From positions 1-50,344 of the forward strand of contig PCUU01000019.1 in NCBI GenBank assembly GCA_002786855.1: 50,344 bases of DNA, written 5' to 3'. Within the stretch, counting starts at the first letter, position 1. Each line of letters starts with the position of its first letter. Both the position numbers and the translations under genes were made by a program. Source of the DNA: Cytophagales bacterium CG12_big_fil_rev_8_21_14_0_65_40_12. GTDB lineage: Bacteria; Bacteroidota; Bacteroidia; Cytophagales; Cyclobacteriaceae. The notes beneath the pieces are model-generated. The model searched no databases. It saw only the letters and a program-made list of their open reading frames with translations, and was not told the origin of the DNA. Shown here in pieces: positions 16,529 through 24,460 of the stretch.

Positions 16529-16725
16529 TTGACTCCTAATTTTGACATGATTTCCTCTTTCGAAACTATGTCATTTTTGTCAGCCTCTTTCATTAAAAAT
16601 GAAAGCCCCAAATCCTCTACCTGTTCATCGGATAACACCTTTGCTTCAATATTTAACTTTTTAAGTAACTCAGTCAAAAACTGAAATTCCTCTATATTTT
16701 TAGGATTGACTACAATTGAACTCAT
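16525..16725 (-). CDS. antitoxin of the RelE/ParE pair
   Basis: 66-residue acidic protein starting MSSIVVNPKNIEEFQFLTEL from the ATG at 16725. The frame stays open to 16800, but those 25 residues are hydrophobic and unlike an antitoxin start, so I trim them. The C-terminal half (EQVEDLGLSFLMKEADKNDIVSKEEIMSKLGVK) is the helix and tail that would wrap the toxin. It is the first gene of a two-gene operon and overlaps the toxin start. An autorepressing role is inferred from family behaviour. Confidence 0.78.
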   Translation of the reverse strand: MSSIVVNPKNIEEFQFLTELLKKLNIEAKVLSDEQVEDLGLSFLMKEADKNDIVSKEEIMSKLGVK

Positions 16726-16841
16726 AGAAGTAAAGATAAAAAATGGATTCTGTTTTATACGCCAATTAATAAAAAAGGTGTATACATGAATATATGACAT
16801 GATTTAGGATGCCTTTAATCAGAAATGGAGAGCATTCACTA

Positions 16842-17504
16842 TTACTTCAAAAGAGATTTCATTGCCTTAACCATCTCTACACTCGTTGTATATTCTCCTT
16901 TTGGAATGGCCGAACTATGATATTCACTTGCTCCAGTTTGCAACAGAGTTTTAAGGTTTTCTGGTCGAATACCACCGCCAGGCATCACAATGATATCGTC
17001 ATCGGCTTCATCCACCAACTCGCCTAAAGTTTCCACACCATCAATCGCTGAAGTTGGACATCCTGAAGTCAAAACCCGCTGAATTCCCATTTCACGCAAT
17101 GTTTCAAGTGCTTCGAAAGGATTCGGACACTGATCAAAAGCACGGTGAAACGTAACATCCATATAGCCTGCCTTCTCAAGTAATTGCTCTGTCTGCTCCC
17201 AACAAATAGTTCTATCTGCGTTCAGGCAACCAATCACTACCCCAGCACAACCCATTTCGGCACAAAACTGAACGTCTTCTTTCATGACTTCCATTTCTAT
17301 TTTGGAATACATAAAGTCCCCTGCTCTTGGTCGGATCAAAACATAAATGGGAATATTGAGTAACTCTTTGGCTACCTTAATCAAGCCATGGCTTGGGGTT
17401 AAACCTCCAACCTCTAAATGTGTACAGAGTTCAATTCTATCTGCCCCACCGTTTTGAGCATTCAAAGCAGATTCGATGGAGTTGGCGCAAATTTCTAATA
17501 GCAT
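16842..17504 (-). CDS. cutC: CutC family protein
   Basis: 220-residue TIM-barrel protein. The N-terminal LEICANSIESALNAQNGGADRIELC and the GGLTPSHGLI segment are diagnostic for CutC, as are VTFHRAFD and VLTSGCPTSA. CutC was named for copper homeostasis, but its biochemical role is unsettled. Length matches the bacterial family. It is a single gene upstream of the toxin-antitoxin pair on the same strand and divergent from the dehydrogenase gene. Confidence 0.93.
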   Translation of the reverse strand: MLLEICANSIESALNAQNGGADRIELCTHLEVGGLTPSHGLIKVAKELLNIPIYVLIRPRAGDFMYSKIEMEVMKEDVQFCAEMGCAGVVIGCLNADRTICWEQTEQLLEKAGYMDVTFHRAFDQCPNPFEALETLREMGIQRVLTSGCPTSAIDGVETLGELVDEADDDIIVMPGGGIRPENLKTLLQTGASEYHSSAIPKGEYTTSVEMVKAMKSLLK

Positions 17505-17571
17505 ATGGCAAATTATGCAATAAGTGAGGTCAATTAACTTGATGTTGAAACAATTTTGTTAATCACCCTTT

Positions 17572-17579
17572 TATATTTG
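17572..17579 (+). promoter_or_regulatory. -7 promoter box of the hydroxyacyl-CoA dehydrogenase gene
   Basis: TATATTTG matches TAnnTTTG exactly, 30 bases ahead of the ATG at 17610. The nearest TTG elements upstream are 13 and 24 bases away, outside the usual 19-21 base spacing. Confidence 0.45.
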
Positions 17580-17609
17580 TGCAAACGTTAGCAATCTCAA
17601 AAATTAACT

Positions 17610-18500
17610 ATGAAAAATATTTCAGTCATTGGTTCAGGTACAATGGGAAACGGCATCGCACATGTTTTTGCGCAAAGCGGATTTAAGGTCAACCTTATTG
17701 ATGTTTCTGCCGAAGCTTTAGACCGGGCCATGAAAACCATCGAGAAAAACTTAGACAGAATGGTGGCTAAGGAAAAGATTGATGAAGCCGCAAAAGCAAA
17801 TACTCTGGCAAATATCAGCACCTTTACCGACATGAAAGCGGGTGTAGCCGATGCTGATTTAGTTGTTGAAGCAGCCACAGAAAATGTTACTATCAAACTA
17901 AAAATATTTACCGACCTAGATCAGTTTACAAAACCAAGCTGTATCCTAGCTTCGAACACCTCTTCTATTCCAATCACCAAGATTGGAGCCGCCACAAAAA
18001 GACCCGATAAAGTGATTGGTATGCACTTTATGAATCCTGTACCCGTAATGCGCTTAGTCGAAGTTATCAGAGGTTATGCCACTTCAAGTGAAGTCACCAG
18101 CCTGATTATGGAGACGTCAAAAAAACTCGGCAAAGTGCCTGTTGAAGTAAATGACTATCCTGGATTTATTGCTAATAGAATATTGATGCCGATGATCAAT
18201 GAAGCCATTATTTCCTTGTTCGAAGGTGTGGCAGGAGTTGAAGAAATCGACACGGTGATGAAATTGGGGATGGCGCATCCTATGGGGCCGTTGCAATTAG
18301 CTGACTTTATCGGTCTTGATGTGTGTCTCTCAATAATGAATGTATTGTATGAGGGCTTCGGCAATCCGAAATACGCCCCTTGCCCTCTTTTAGTGAATAT
18401 GGTAACTGCGGGTTATTTAGGAGTTAAATCAGGCGAAGGTTTCTATAGCTGGAATCATGGCACCAAGGATTTGGTGGTTTCAAAGCAGTTTACGAAATAA
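17610..18500 (+). CDS. 3-hydroxybutyryl-CoA (3-hydroxyacyl-CoA) dehydrogenase
   Basis: 296-residue NAD-dependent dehydrogenase of fatty-acid or butyrate metabolism, oxidising 3-hydroxyacyl-CoA. The Rossmann motif GSGTMG is at residues 8-13. The catalytic-domain segments LASNTSSIPIT and GMHFMNPVPVMRLVEV (catalytic His in MHF) and the C-terminal HPMGPLQLADFIGLD are intact. The size matches the single-function HbdA/PaaH type rather than the fused FadB. An acyl-CoA-binding protein lies about 0.8 kb downstream. A strong terminator follows the stop. Confidence 0.95.
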   Translation: MKNISVIGSGTMGNGIAHVFAQSGFKVNLIDVSAEALDRAMKTIEKNLDRMVAKEKIDEAAKANTLANISTFTDMKAGVADADLVVEAATENVTIKLKIFTDLDQFTKPSCILASNTSSIPITKIGAATKRPDKVIGMHFMNPVPVMRLVEVIRGYATSSEVTSLIMETSKKLGKVPVEVNDYPGFIANRILMPMINEAIISLFEGVAGVEEIDTVMKLGMAHPMGPLQLADFIGLDVCLSIMNVLYEGFGNPKYAPCPLLVNMVTAGYLGVKSGEGFYSWNHGTKDLVVSKQFTK

Positions 18501-18520
18501 GTCTTGATAAATGAGATTTT

Positions 18521-18559
18521 AAGCCTTTTGATTCTGAAAATGAATTGAAAGGCTTTTTT
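18521..18559. terminator. intrinsic terminator between convergent genes
   Basis: AAGCCTTTTGATTC, a 7-base loop and GAATTGAAAGGCTT form a 14-bp stem (two G-U pairs) followed by four more T. It terminates the dehydrogenase gene on the plus strand and, with a weaker U-tract, may also serve the convergent barrel gene ending at 18561. Confidence 0.85.
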
Positions 18560-18560
18560 C

Positions 18561-19226
18561 CTAATCCTTGACCAAAGAATAAGCTACACTAAAAACCAAC
18601 TGGCTTTGCTTCGGCAACATCTCTCTTCCGATAATTCGCTCTAAGCTCTCTGCTGTTTTGCTAAGCCCAAACTCATATTTAAAATCAAGAGAGATTTTAT
18701 GAATATCGATTCCGGCACCCAGGCGCCATAATAGCGACATGTTATTATAGTTTTTTGTCACGTTCCTATCTTCATTCAGAAAAATTTCACTGCCTTTCAG
18801 CAAAATACTTAAACCAGGCCCTCCGTCAAGTCTTAAGCTGCCAATGTTCACCCCTATGGCCATTGGTATTTCCAGGGTAGTGAATTCAAAATCAGCAGTA
18901 GGATCAAATCCTGCCACGCCTTGAAAATTCAGAAAGTCGATTCGGCTTTGAATCGTGGAAAACAACAGTTCTGGCTGAAAATAGACGTTGTTAATACGAA
19001 CTCGCAAAAAACCACCCATCTGATATCCGATCTCATTTCCTTCTTCCGTAATTCTTATATCTTCACTTTCAATATTAGAAGTCGGATTGATCACTTTTAT
19101 TATTGGCCCAGCTTTATAGGTTACTTCGTAAATATCCTGAGCCAAACAATGATGGCAAGCAGCAATCCAAAACAAGGCAATCAAACCCTTCTTAATTACT
19201 GTCCATGCGCGAATTCTCAATTGCAT
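18561..19226 (-). CDS. PorT-like outer-membrane beta-barrel protein
   Basis: 221-residue exported protein. The N-terminal helix (KKGLIALFWIAACHHCLAQ) is a Sec signal preceded by a basic stretch. The mature part alternates hydrophobic and polar residues in strands ending in aromatic residues (YQMGGFLRVRINNVYFQPELLF, WRLGAGIDIHKISLDFKYEFGL) and closes with QLVFSVAYSL, the pattern of small PorT-family or OmpA-like beta-barrels. No enzymatic motif. Probably an outer-membrane protein of unknown role. Confidence 0.78.
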   Translation of the reverse strand: MQLRIRAWTVIKKGLIALFWIAACHHCLAQDIYEVTYKAGPIIKVINPTSNIESEDIRITEEGNEIGYQMGGFLRVRINNVYFQPELLFSTIQSRIDFLNFQGVAGFDPTADFEFTTLEIPMAIGVNIGSLRLDGGPGLSILLKGSEIFLNEDRNVTKNYNNMSLLWRLGAGIDIHKISLDFKYEFGLSKTAESLERIIGREMLPKQSQLVFSVAYSLVKD

Positions 19227-19336
19227 ATTGGCCTAAAATGAATAATTTGAGGCTTCGAATTTATGCAAAATATCAAGAGTATGTTTCTCTGAGAGTTTAG
19301 GCTTTCAATCAATTTTCAACAAACATTAACTTCAAC

Positions 19337-19606
19337 ATGACAATGGAACTCCAACAAGCTTTCGAAAATGCCCTGAAAACCGTGGATTCGCTCACGCAAA
19401 GACCATCCAATGAGCATCTTCTAAAACTTTATGCACTTTACAAACAAAGCACACATGGTGATAATGACACCGAAAGACCAGGTGGTTTTGATTTTAAAGC
19501 AGCCGCCAAATACAATGCTTGGGCAAGTTTAAGCGGAAAACCAAAACAAGAGGCCATGAAAGAGTATATCGACCTTATAGATAGCCTTAAAGCCACTGAG
19601 AACTAA
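19337..19606 (+). CDS. acyl-CoA-binding protein
   Basis: 89-residue four-helix acyl-CoA-binding protein (ACBP). The diagnostic stretch LLKLYALYKQSTHGDND and the following FKAAAKYNAWASLSGKPKQEAM match the family, including the Tyr and Lys residues that hold the CoA adenine and phosphate. ACBP buffers and carries long-chain acyl-CoA in the cytoplasm and is much commoner in eukaryotes, but present in many Bacteroidota. A second ATG two codons in would also work. It lies near the hydroxyacyl-CoA dehydrogenase, which fits lipid metabolism. Confidence 0.92.
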   Translation: MTMELQQAFENALKTVDSLTQRPSNEHLLKLYALYKQSTHGDNDTERPGGFDFKAAAKYNAWASLSGKPKQEAMKEYIDLIDSLKATEN

Positions 19607-19781
19607 TTGACAATTTAAAAGCTGAATGGCCGTTTGAACAATTTGTTGATTGCAATCTTCTGGCTTGCGTTGGTCACCTTCGCCTAAGTTTACAATCAAC
19701 CAATTGGTAAATCCGTTTTACTTCGTAAGTATTTTATTCGCATATTGCGAACGGTTAAATTAAAACTCAAAACAAACAACA

Positions 19782-20246
19782 ATGGGATTATTTTCTTTCG
19801 GGAAGAAAAAAAAGAAACCTGCTAGATCATGTGATTTAGAAGGTTCATTACTAGAATTCGGAGAAGGCTATCTTCTCACCTCTTCACAAATCATTCAATC
19901 GAAGCGTTTTTGGGACAATAAAATGATTGAGCCTGAAACTTTGGCTTATTCCAAAGCTCACTTTCAAAAGAAAGATGATTTGGGGACAAAAATGCGCACC
20001 ATGATTTTTCAAAAATACAGTGCTCAGGATAAACCTTGGTTAGTTGGGGATGGTCAGGTTAGCCAATTCGAGGTAGATAAGGAAAAAGCACGTGAATATG
20101 CCAAGCAGTGGTGGGAATCAGAATACAGCTTTCGTCCACCTGCCGCAGGTCCAGCAGATAAGAATATGGACAACGAAGAATTCGAAAAATGGAGAGATTA
20201 CGCTATCATGAAGGCTGGTGAAGAACAACTCAGCAAAATGAAGTAA
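19782..20246 (+). CDS. hypothetical soluble protein, 154 residues
   Basis: I do not recognise a family. The protein begins MGLFSFGKKKKKPARSC, with a Gly at position 2 and a run of five lysines. It is then mostly mixed helix with many aromatic residues (KQWWESEYSFRPPAAGPADK) and no signal peptide or membrane segment. The lysine cluster could bind membranes or nucleic acid. A clean terminator follows. It stands alone, 175 bases downstream of the acyl-CoA-binding protein. Confidence 0.7.
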   Translation: MGLFSFGKKKKKPARSCDLEGSLLEFGEGYLLTSSQIIQSKRFWDNKMIEPETLAYSKAHFQKKDDLGTKMRTMIFQKYSAQDKPWLVGDGQVSQFEVDKEKAREYAKQWWESEYSFRPPAAGPADKNMDNEEFEKWRDYAIMKAGEEQLSKMK

Positions 20247-20263
20247 CTTTGAAATATTAGATT

Positions 20264-20288
20264 AAAAGCCGCTTTTGCGGCTTTTTTT
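20264..20288. terminator. bidirectional intrinsic terminator
   Basis: AAAAGCCGC-TTTT-GCGGCTTTT is a GC-rich 9-bp stem with a T-run on the plus side and a run of four T on the minus side. It lies between the convergent 154-residue gene and the glycosyltransferase-like gene, overlapping the last bases of the latter. Confidence 0.88.
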
Positions 20289-21756
20289 ATTCGATTCTAT
20301 AGAGCTTCACTCCTTTTTTGTCTTCTAACAATTGGAGTTGCCAGCCTTGCTCTGAAATCCAACTCATCAGTACTCCAAAATTTTGGTCATCATTGTACTC
20401 TTGATTAAAATAAGCCCTGTTTTCCAAAACGAAATCACCTTGACGTACCTCATCAAGGTTCATTTCAGAGAACCATAAATACTTATCACCAACTTCGGTG
20501 AAATCATAAAAATAAGGATAGCCATAACTGGTGAGTCCATCCGTAATTATGGTTTGGCTTATCTTATTGTAGACAAAGTAAGCTTCAGTGATTTCCTCTT
20601 GTTCGCTAAATCTCTTGTTTTTTGATTTCATTATGGTGTATGCCGGAATCGAAAGAAAAGCAAGAAGGACGAGCACAACAGCCCATTTCCTTTCCATCAA
20701 TACAAACCATTTGTGTTTAGGCCAAAACGTTGCAGCCGACATGATGAATACAGGAATGAAGAAAGCAATATGTCGAGTTTCAAGTGGTAATGGACTATAA
20801 TAGCGCCAATTTGTTGAAAAAAACCAATAAGACAGGATCAATATCATGCTCGCTACAGGCCAAAAATGATCTGCTTCTTTCAATCTAAAATCCTTTCTCT
20901 TCAACAATAAAATTGAAGGCAAGGCCAACAAAAGTGGAATGAAGTATCCACCTTTCGTAAAAGTAAGCAAAGGCAAATAGGTAAGCCTTTTCCAAAGTAA
21001 ATTCTCCTTATCAAAAAAAGTCTTGACCGTGGCTACATGATTATCCGCAATATTTTGGAAGCGGTACATAAAACCGCCTTTCAGTTCTAAATACCACAAA
21101 CCGTGCAGCGTAAAGAACAATGTAGAAAGCGTAACAAAAATGAGCCAAAACCCTCTATTCCTTTTTTGTATTCTATCATTGATGAAAAGGAAGGCAATGA
21201 GCGGAATGAGTAGAAATACAGTAGTCTTGATCAGAAAAGCACCGAAAAGCGCCAAAGCGCAGATAAAGGCAGTCAACCGATAATCAGCTTCCTTCTTCAA
21301 AATGAGATAATAGCCCACAAAAAAAATGAAAATGCAGAAGGTCAAGGGCAATTCCGGAAACAGATGAATCGCAAAATTGATCATGTGGTAATCGCAAATG
21401 ATCATTAGGCCACCCATCAACCCAATCCAGTAATTAATTCTTCTACCTAAAAAGAAGAACAAGTTGATCAACCCAAGCCCACAAACCAGCGGAAAGACCA
21501 CCATGCTGTACTCATTAATACCGAGTATATCAATTATCCATGCAGTTGGGTACATCAATCCTACTCTACTAGTGAAATGATTGGTATTGATCTCAAAAGT
21601 GCCTTGATTGATTTCGTTAGCGAAATTGAGATAGGTGTAATCGTCCCAAAACGACAATCCTTCATTGGAGAAAAACCAAATAAGTACGAAAAGTATATTG
21701 GCCAGAAGCTGTAAATAACCGAACTGGTTTGGCGAAATGATTTTCTCTACCTTCAT
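20287..21756 (-). CDS. multi-span membrane glycosyltransferase-like (GT-C/ArnT type) protein
   Basis: 489 residues if started at the ATG at 21756; the frame is open to 21789, but the added residues lie nearer the divergent rsmE start. There are about ten hydrophobic helices. After the first, the motif SFWDDYTYLNFA (Asp-Asp in the first external loop) is typical of GT-C enzymes, which transfer sugars from polyprenyl-phosphate donors. A soluble C-terminal domain of about 110 residues follows the last helix. The acceptor is unknown; O-mannosyl or lipid-A-type transfer would fit. No polysaccharide genes are nearby. Confidence 0.75.
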   Translation of the reverse strand: MKVEKIISPNQFGYLQLLANILFVLIWFFSNEGLSFWDDYTYLNFANEINQGTFEINTNHFTSRVGLMYPTAWIIDILGINEYSMVVFPLVCGLGLINLFFFLGRRINYWIGLMGGLMIICDYHMINFAIHLFPELPLTFCIFIFFVGYYLILKKEADYRLTAFICALALFGAFLIKTTVFLLIPLIAFLFINDRIQKRNRGFWLIFVTLSTLFFTLHGLWYLELKGGFMYRFQNIADNHVATVKTFFDKENLLWKRLTYLPLLTFTKGGYFIPLLLALPSILLLKRKDFRLKEADHFWPVASMILILSYWFFSTNWRYYSPLPLETRHIAFFIPVFIMSAATFWPKHKWFVLMERKWAVVLVLLAFLSIPAYTIMKSKNKRFSEQEEITEAYFVYNKISQTIITDGLTSYGYPYFYDFTEVGDKYLWFSEMNLDEVRQGDFVLENRAYFNQEYNDDQNFGVLMSWISEQGWQLQLLEDKKGVKLYRIE

Positions 21757-21771
21757 TAGCAACGAATATAA

Positions 21772-21801
21772 TTGAATTAAGAGAGTCAATTCCTATTTTC
21801 G
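21772..21801 (+). promoter_or_regulatory. candidate promoter of rsmE
   Basis: TTG at 21772-21774, 19 bases of spacer, then TATTTTCG at 21794-21801, which matches TAnnTTTG in all but one base. The ATG of rsmE is 14 bases downstream. Both elements and the spacing fit the Bacteroidota promoter model. Confidence 0.4.
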
Positions 21802-21815
21802 TATTCAAACCGACT

Positions 21816-22508
21816 ATGCAATTATTTTATCAACCCAATATCCCCGAAAGAATCCATTATTTAGATGATGAAGAATCTCGCCATGCCTTAAAGGTTTTAC
21901 GCTTAACTGAGGATTCAGAAATTCAATTGACCGATGGCAAAGGCTCTTTTTATCAAGCGAAGATTACGAAGGCCAATCCAAAGAAATGTGAATTTGAGAT
22001 CATCAATCAATCAAAGGAGACTCCAAACGCAACTTTTCGGCACTTGGCCATTGCTCCGACCAAGAATTTAGATCGAATTGAATGGTTCTTGGAAAAGGCC
22101 GTTGAGTTGGGAATTGATAGAATCACCTTCTTGAATTGCGATCATTCCGAAAGGAAAATACTCAAACTTGATCGGCTAGAAAAGAAAGCCATCAGTGCCA
22201 TGAAGCAATCTGGACAGGCATTCCTCCCGCAATTGGATGAAATGATAACTTTGAAATCATTTTTGAAAGAGACAAAGGCTAATCATAAGTTTATTGCTTA
22301 TGTAGATTTTGGCAATGAAGCCCATTTAAAGGATTTAGTTCAGTCAGACCAAAGCAATCTAATCTTAATTGGCCCAGAGGGTGATTTTAGCCCTAAAGAA
22401 GTGGAATTGGCCTTAGAAGCAGGTTTTATTAAAGTAAGTTTAGGTTTGAATAGATTGCGTACTGAAACTGCAGGGATTGCTGCCGTGCATTTAATGAACC
22501 TAGTTTAA
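21816..22508 (+). CDS. rsmE: 16S rRNA (uracil-1498-N3)-methyltransferase
   Basis: 230-residue SPOUT-type methyltransferase that methylates U1498 in the decoding region of 16S rRNA using SAM. The N-terminal PUA-like domain (YLDDEESRHALKVLRLTEDSEIQLTDGKG) is followed by the knotted SPOUT domain with LIGPEGDFSPKEVELA and LGLNRLRTETAGIAA, both diagnostic. Length is normal. A nucleoside-recognition membrane protein follows after 21 bases and is probably co-transcribed. Confidence 0.95.
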   Translation: MQLFYQPNIPERIHYLDDEESRHALKVLRLTEDSEIQLTDGKGSFYQAKITKANPKKCEFEIINQSKETPNATFRHLAIAPTKNLDRIEWFLEKAVELGIDRITFLNCDHSERKILKLDRLEKKAISAMKQSGQAFLPQLDEMITLKSFLKETKANHKFIAYVDFGNEAHLKDLVQSDQSNLILIGPEGDFSPKEVELALEAGFIKVSLGLNRLRTETAGIAAVHLMNLV

Positions 22509-22529
22509 CATTAATTCCTAAATTCACAC

Positions 22530-23762
22530 ATGGCCTTAAATTATATCTGGATTGCTTTTTTCATCATTGCCTTTGTGGTCGCCTTGATCAAGCTCATTTT
22601 TTTGGGAGATATGGAAGTATTCCCTGCAATGATTCAAAGTACTTTCGATATGTCAAAAACAGGATTTGAGCTCTCTCTGGCCTTAACTGGTGTATTGACT
22701 TTGTGGATGGGAATTATGCGAATTGGCGAAAAAGGTGGCGTAGTTGCTATCATTGCTAGAGCAGTAAGTCCGCTGTTCACGAAGTTATTCCCGGAAATAC
22801 CCAAAGACCATCCTGTTTTCGGACCTATGGTGATGAATTTCTCAATGAATTTTCTCGGATTAGATAATGCTGCTACTCCTTTAGGATTAAAGGCGATGAC
22901 AGGTTTGCAAGAATTAAATAGCGACAAAGACACGGCTTCAAATGCCCAAATCATGTTCTTGGTGTTAAATACTTCAGGCCTGACCTTAATTCCTGTTTCT
23001 ATCATGGCTTATCGGGCAACGGAAGGCGCTGCGAATCCTTCAGATGTATTTATCCCAATCCTCCTTGCTACTTTCTTCTCTACCATGGCTGGGTTAATTA
23101 CTGTGGCCCTTTATCAAAAAATCAACCTTTTCAATAAAACCATTCTGGCGTATCTCGGATCGCTCACTGCATTTATCACTTTGGTGATTTATTACTTCCA
23201 AACCATCTCTCAGGAGCAAGTTCAAAGCATCTCATCGGTAGCGAGCAGCCTTATACTTTTTGGAGTCATTATTTCTTTCATCACTTTAGCCTTAAAGAAC
23301 AAAGTGAATGTATATGAGGCATTTATAGAAGGTGCTAAAGATGGATTTAGTATCGCCATAAAAATCATCCCCTATCTTGTGGCTATACTCGTTGGAATAG
23401 GTGTATTTCGCCAATCTGGTGCCTTCGATGGTATTGTTGAAGGGCTAAGAATGGTATTTGGTCTTACAGGAATGAATACTGACTTTGTGGATGCATTACC
23501 CACAGCTATTATGAAACCGCTGAGTGGTGGTGGTGCTAGAGGCATGATGGTGGAATCAATGAGGACTTTTGGAGCCGACTCATTTGTGGGCAGATTGGCC
23601 AGTATTTTTCAAGGATCAACAGAAACCACTTTTTATGTGCTAGCAGTATACTTTGGTTCGGTCAATATAAAAAACTCCAGGTATGCCGTTACCGCAGGTC
23701 TTATAGCCGACTTAGTTGGTATTATAGCAGCAATCTTCATTGGCTATTTATTCTTCCATTGA
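22530..23762 (+). CDS. fused SpmA-SpmB-like nucleoside recognition (Gate) membrane protein
   Basis: 410-residue membrane protein with about ten hydrophobic helices and two Gate domains. The first half (GVLTLWMGIMRIGEKGGVVAIIARAVSPLFTKLFPEIP, then NFLGLDNAATPLGLKAM) resembles SpmA. The second half (GAKDGFSIAIKIIPYLVAILVGIGVFRQSG, then PLSGGGARGMM) resembles SpmB. In Bacillus these are two spore-maturation genes; here they are one gene in a lineage not known to sporulate, so a transport function is more likely. The two halves are joined without a break. Confidence 0.86.
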   Translation: MALNYIWIAFFIIAFVVALIKLIFLGDMEVFPAMIQSTFDMSKTGFELSLALTGVLTLWMGIMRIGEKGGVVAIIARAVSPLFTKLFPEIPKDHPVFGPMVMNFSMNFLGLDNAATPLGLKAMTGLQELNSDKDTASNAQIMFLVLNTSGLTLIPVSIMAYRATEGAANPSDVFIPILLATFFSTMAGLITVALYQKINLFNKTILAYLGSLTAFITLVIYYFQTISQEQVQSISSVASSLILFGVIISFITLALKNKVNVYEAFIEGAKDGFSIAIKIIPYLVAILVGIGVFRQSGAFDGIVEGLRMVFGLTGMNTDFVDALPTAIMKPLSGGGARGMMVESMRTFGADSFVGRLASIFQGSTETTFYVLAVYFGSVNIKNSRYAVTAGLIADLVGIIAAIFIGYLFFH

Positions 23763-23790
23763 GAATTAATCAAACCAAATCGTATTTTTA
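23759..23790 (+). promoter_or_regulatory. candidate promoter of the DUF2911 gene
   Basis: TTG at 23759-23761, a 21-base spacer, then TATTTTTA at 23783-23790 (TAnnTTTG with one mismatch), 36 bases before the ATG. The TTG overlaps the stop of the preceding gene. Confidence 0.35.
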
Positions 23791-23826
23791 GAGTTCGTAA
23801 CTTTTAAACCAACCTATATTTCAAAG

Positions 23827-24396
23827 ATGAGAAAATCAATTATTGCACTATTCAGCTTAATCGCTTTGGCCTTTACTGTCGATTTACAAGCACAGAAATT
23901 TCCAGGACCGGATGCTAGTCCGATGGATGCTGCCTTTTTTCCAGCGAATTTACCCCTTTCAGACCTTAGAGGCGGACCACGACCAGACGCTAAAATCAAA
24001 TTATACTATAGCAGACCACAATTGAAAGGAAGAGAAATGTTGGGCAGTAAAGATGTGCCTTATGGCGAAATGTGGAGATTAGGTTCAAATGAAGCCAATG
24101 AGATCACTTTTTATCAAGATGTAACTTTCGGTGATGCCAAAGTAAGCAAAGGAACTTATACACTTTTTGCTATTCCAGAAATGGATAAATGGACATTTGT
24201 TTTACATAGCAAATTGAATACTTGGGGCGGATATGCTTTGAAAGATAGCAAAGAAGTAGCTCGTGCGGTAGGTTCTGTTAGCAAGTCTGATGAATCAATA
24301 GAGTATTTATCGATGATGTTTAAAGAAGTTGAAGGTGGAGCTCATTTAATGATAGGATGGCAAAACACAATTGCTGAGTTACCAATCAAATGGTAA
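23827..24396 (+). CDS. DUF2911 domain exported protein
   Basis: 189 residues with a Sec signal peptide (ALFSLIALAFTVDLQAQ) and one DUF2911 domain. Recognisable family segments are KLYYSRPQLKGREM, VPYGEMWRLGSNEANEITF, KGTYTLFAIPEMDKWTFVLH and the closing LMIGWQNT. The domain is common in Bacteroidota and its function is unknown. Probably periplasmic. A very strong terminator follows 12 bases after the stop. Confidence 0.9.
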   Translation: MRKSIIALFSLIALAFTVDLQAQKFPGPDASPMDAAFFPANLPLSDLRGGPRPDAKIKLYYSRPQLKGREMLGSKDVPYGEMWRLGSNEANEITFYQDVTFGDAKVSKGTYTLFAIPEMDKWTFVLHSKLNTWGGYALKDSKEVARAVGSVSKSDESIEYLSMMFKEVEGGAHLMIGWQNTIAELPIKW

Positions 24397-24408
24397 TCAC
24401 AATAGATT

Positions 24409-24447
24409 GAAACAAAAAAGGTGTCTTGTCGACACCTTTTTTGTTTC
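24409..24447. terminator. strong bidirectional terminator
   Basis: A perfect 17-bp stem (GAAACAAAAAAGGTGTC, 5-base loop, GACACCTTTTTTGTTTC) contains A-runs and T-runs on both flanks of the GC core. It can therefore end both the DUF2911 transcript and the leftward methionine operon, whose last gene metF stops at 24461. Confidence 0.92.
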
Positions 24448-24460
24448 GTTTAGGCCATTT

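Noticed and set aside
16726-16800. Longer N-terminus for the antitoxin
   Set aside because: The extra 25 residues are aromatic and hydrophobic, unlike antitoxins, and the ATG at 16725 gives a usual start.
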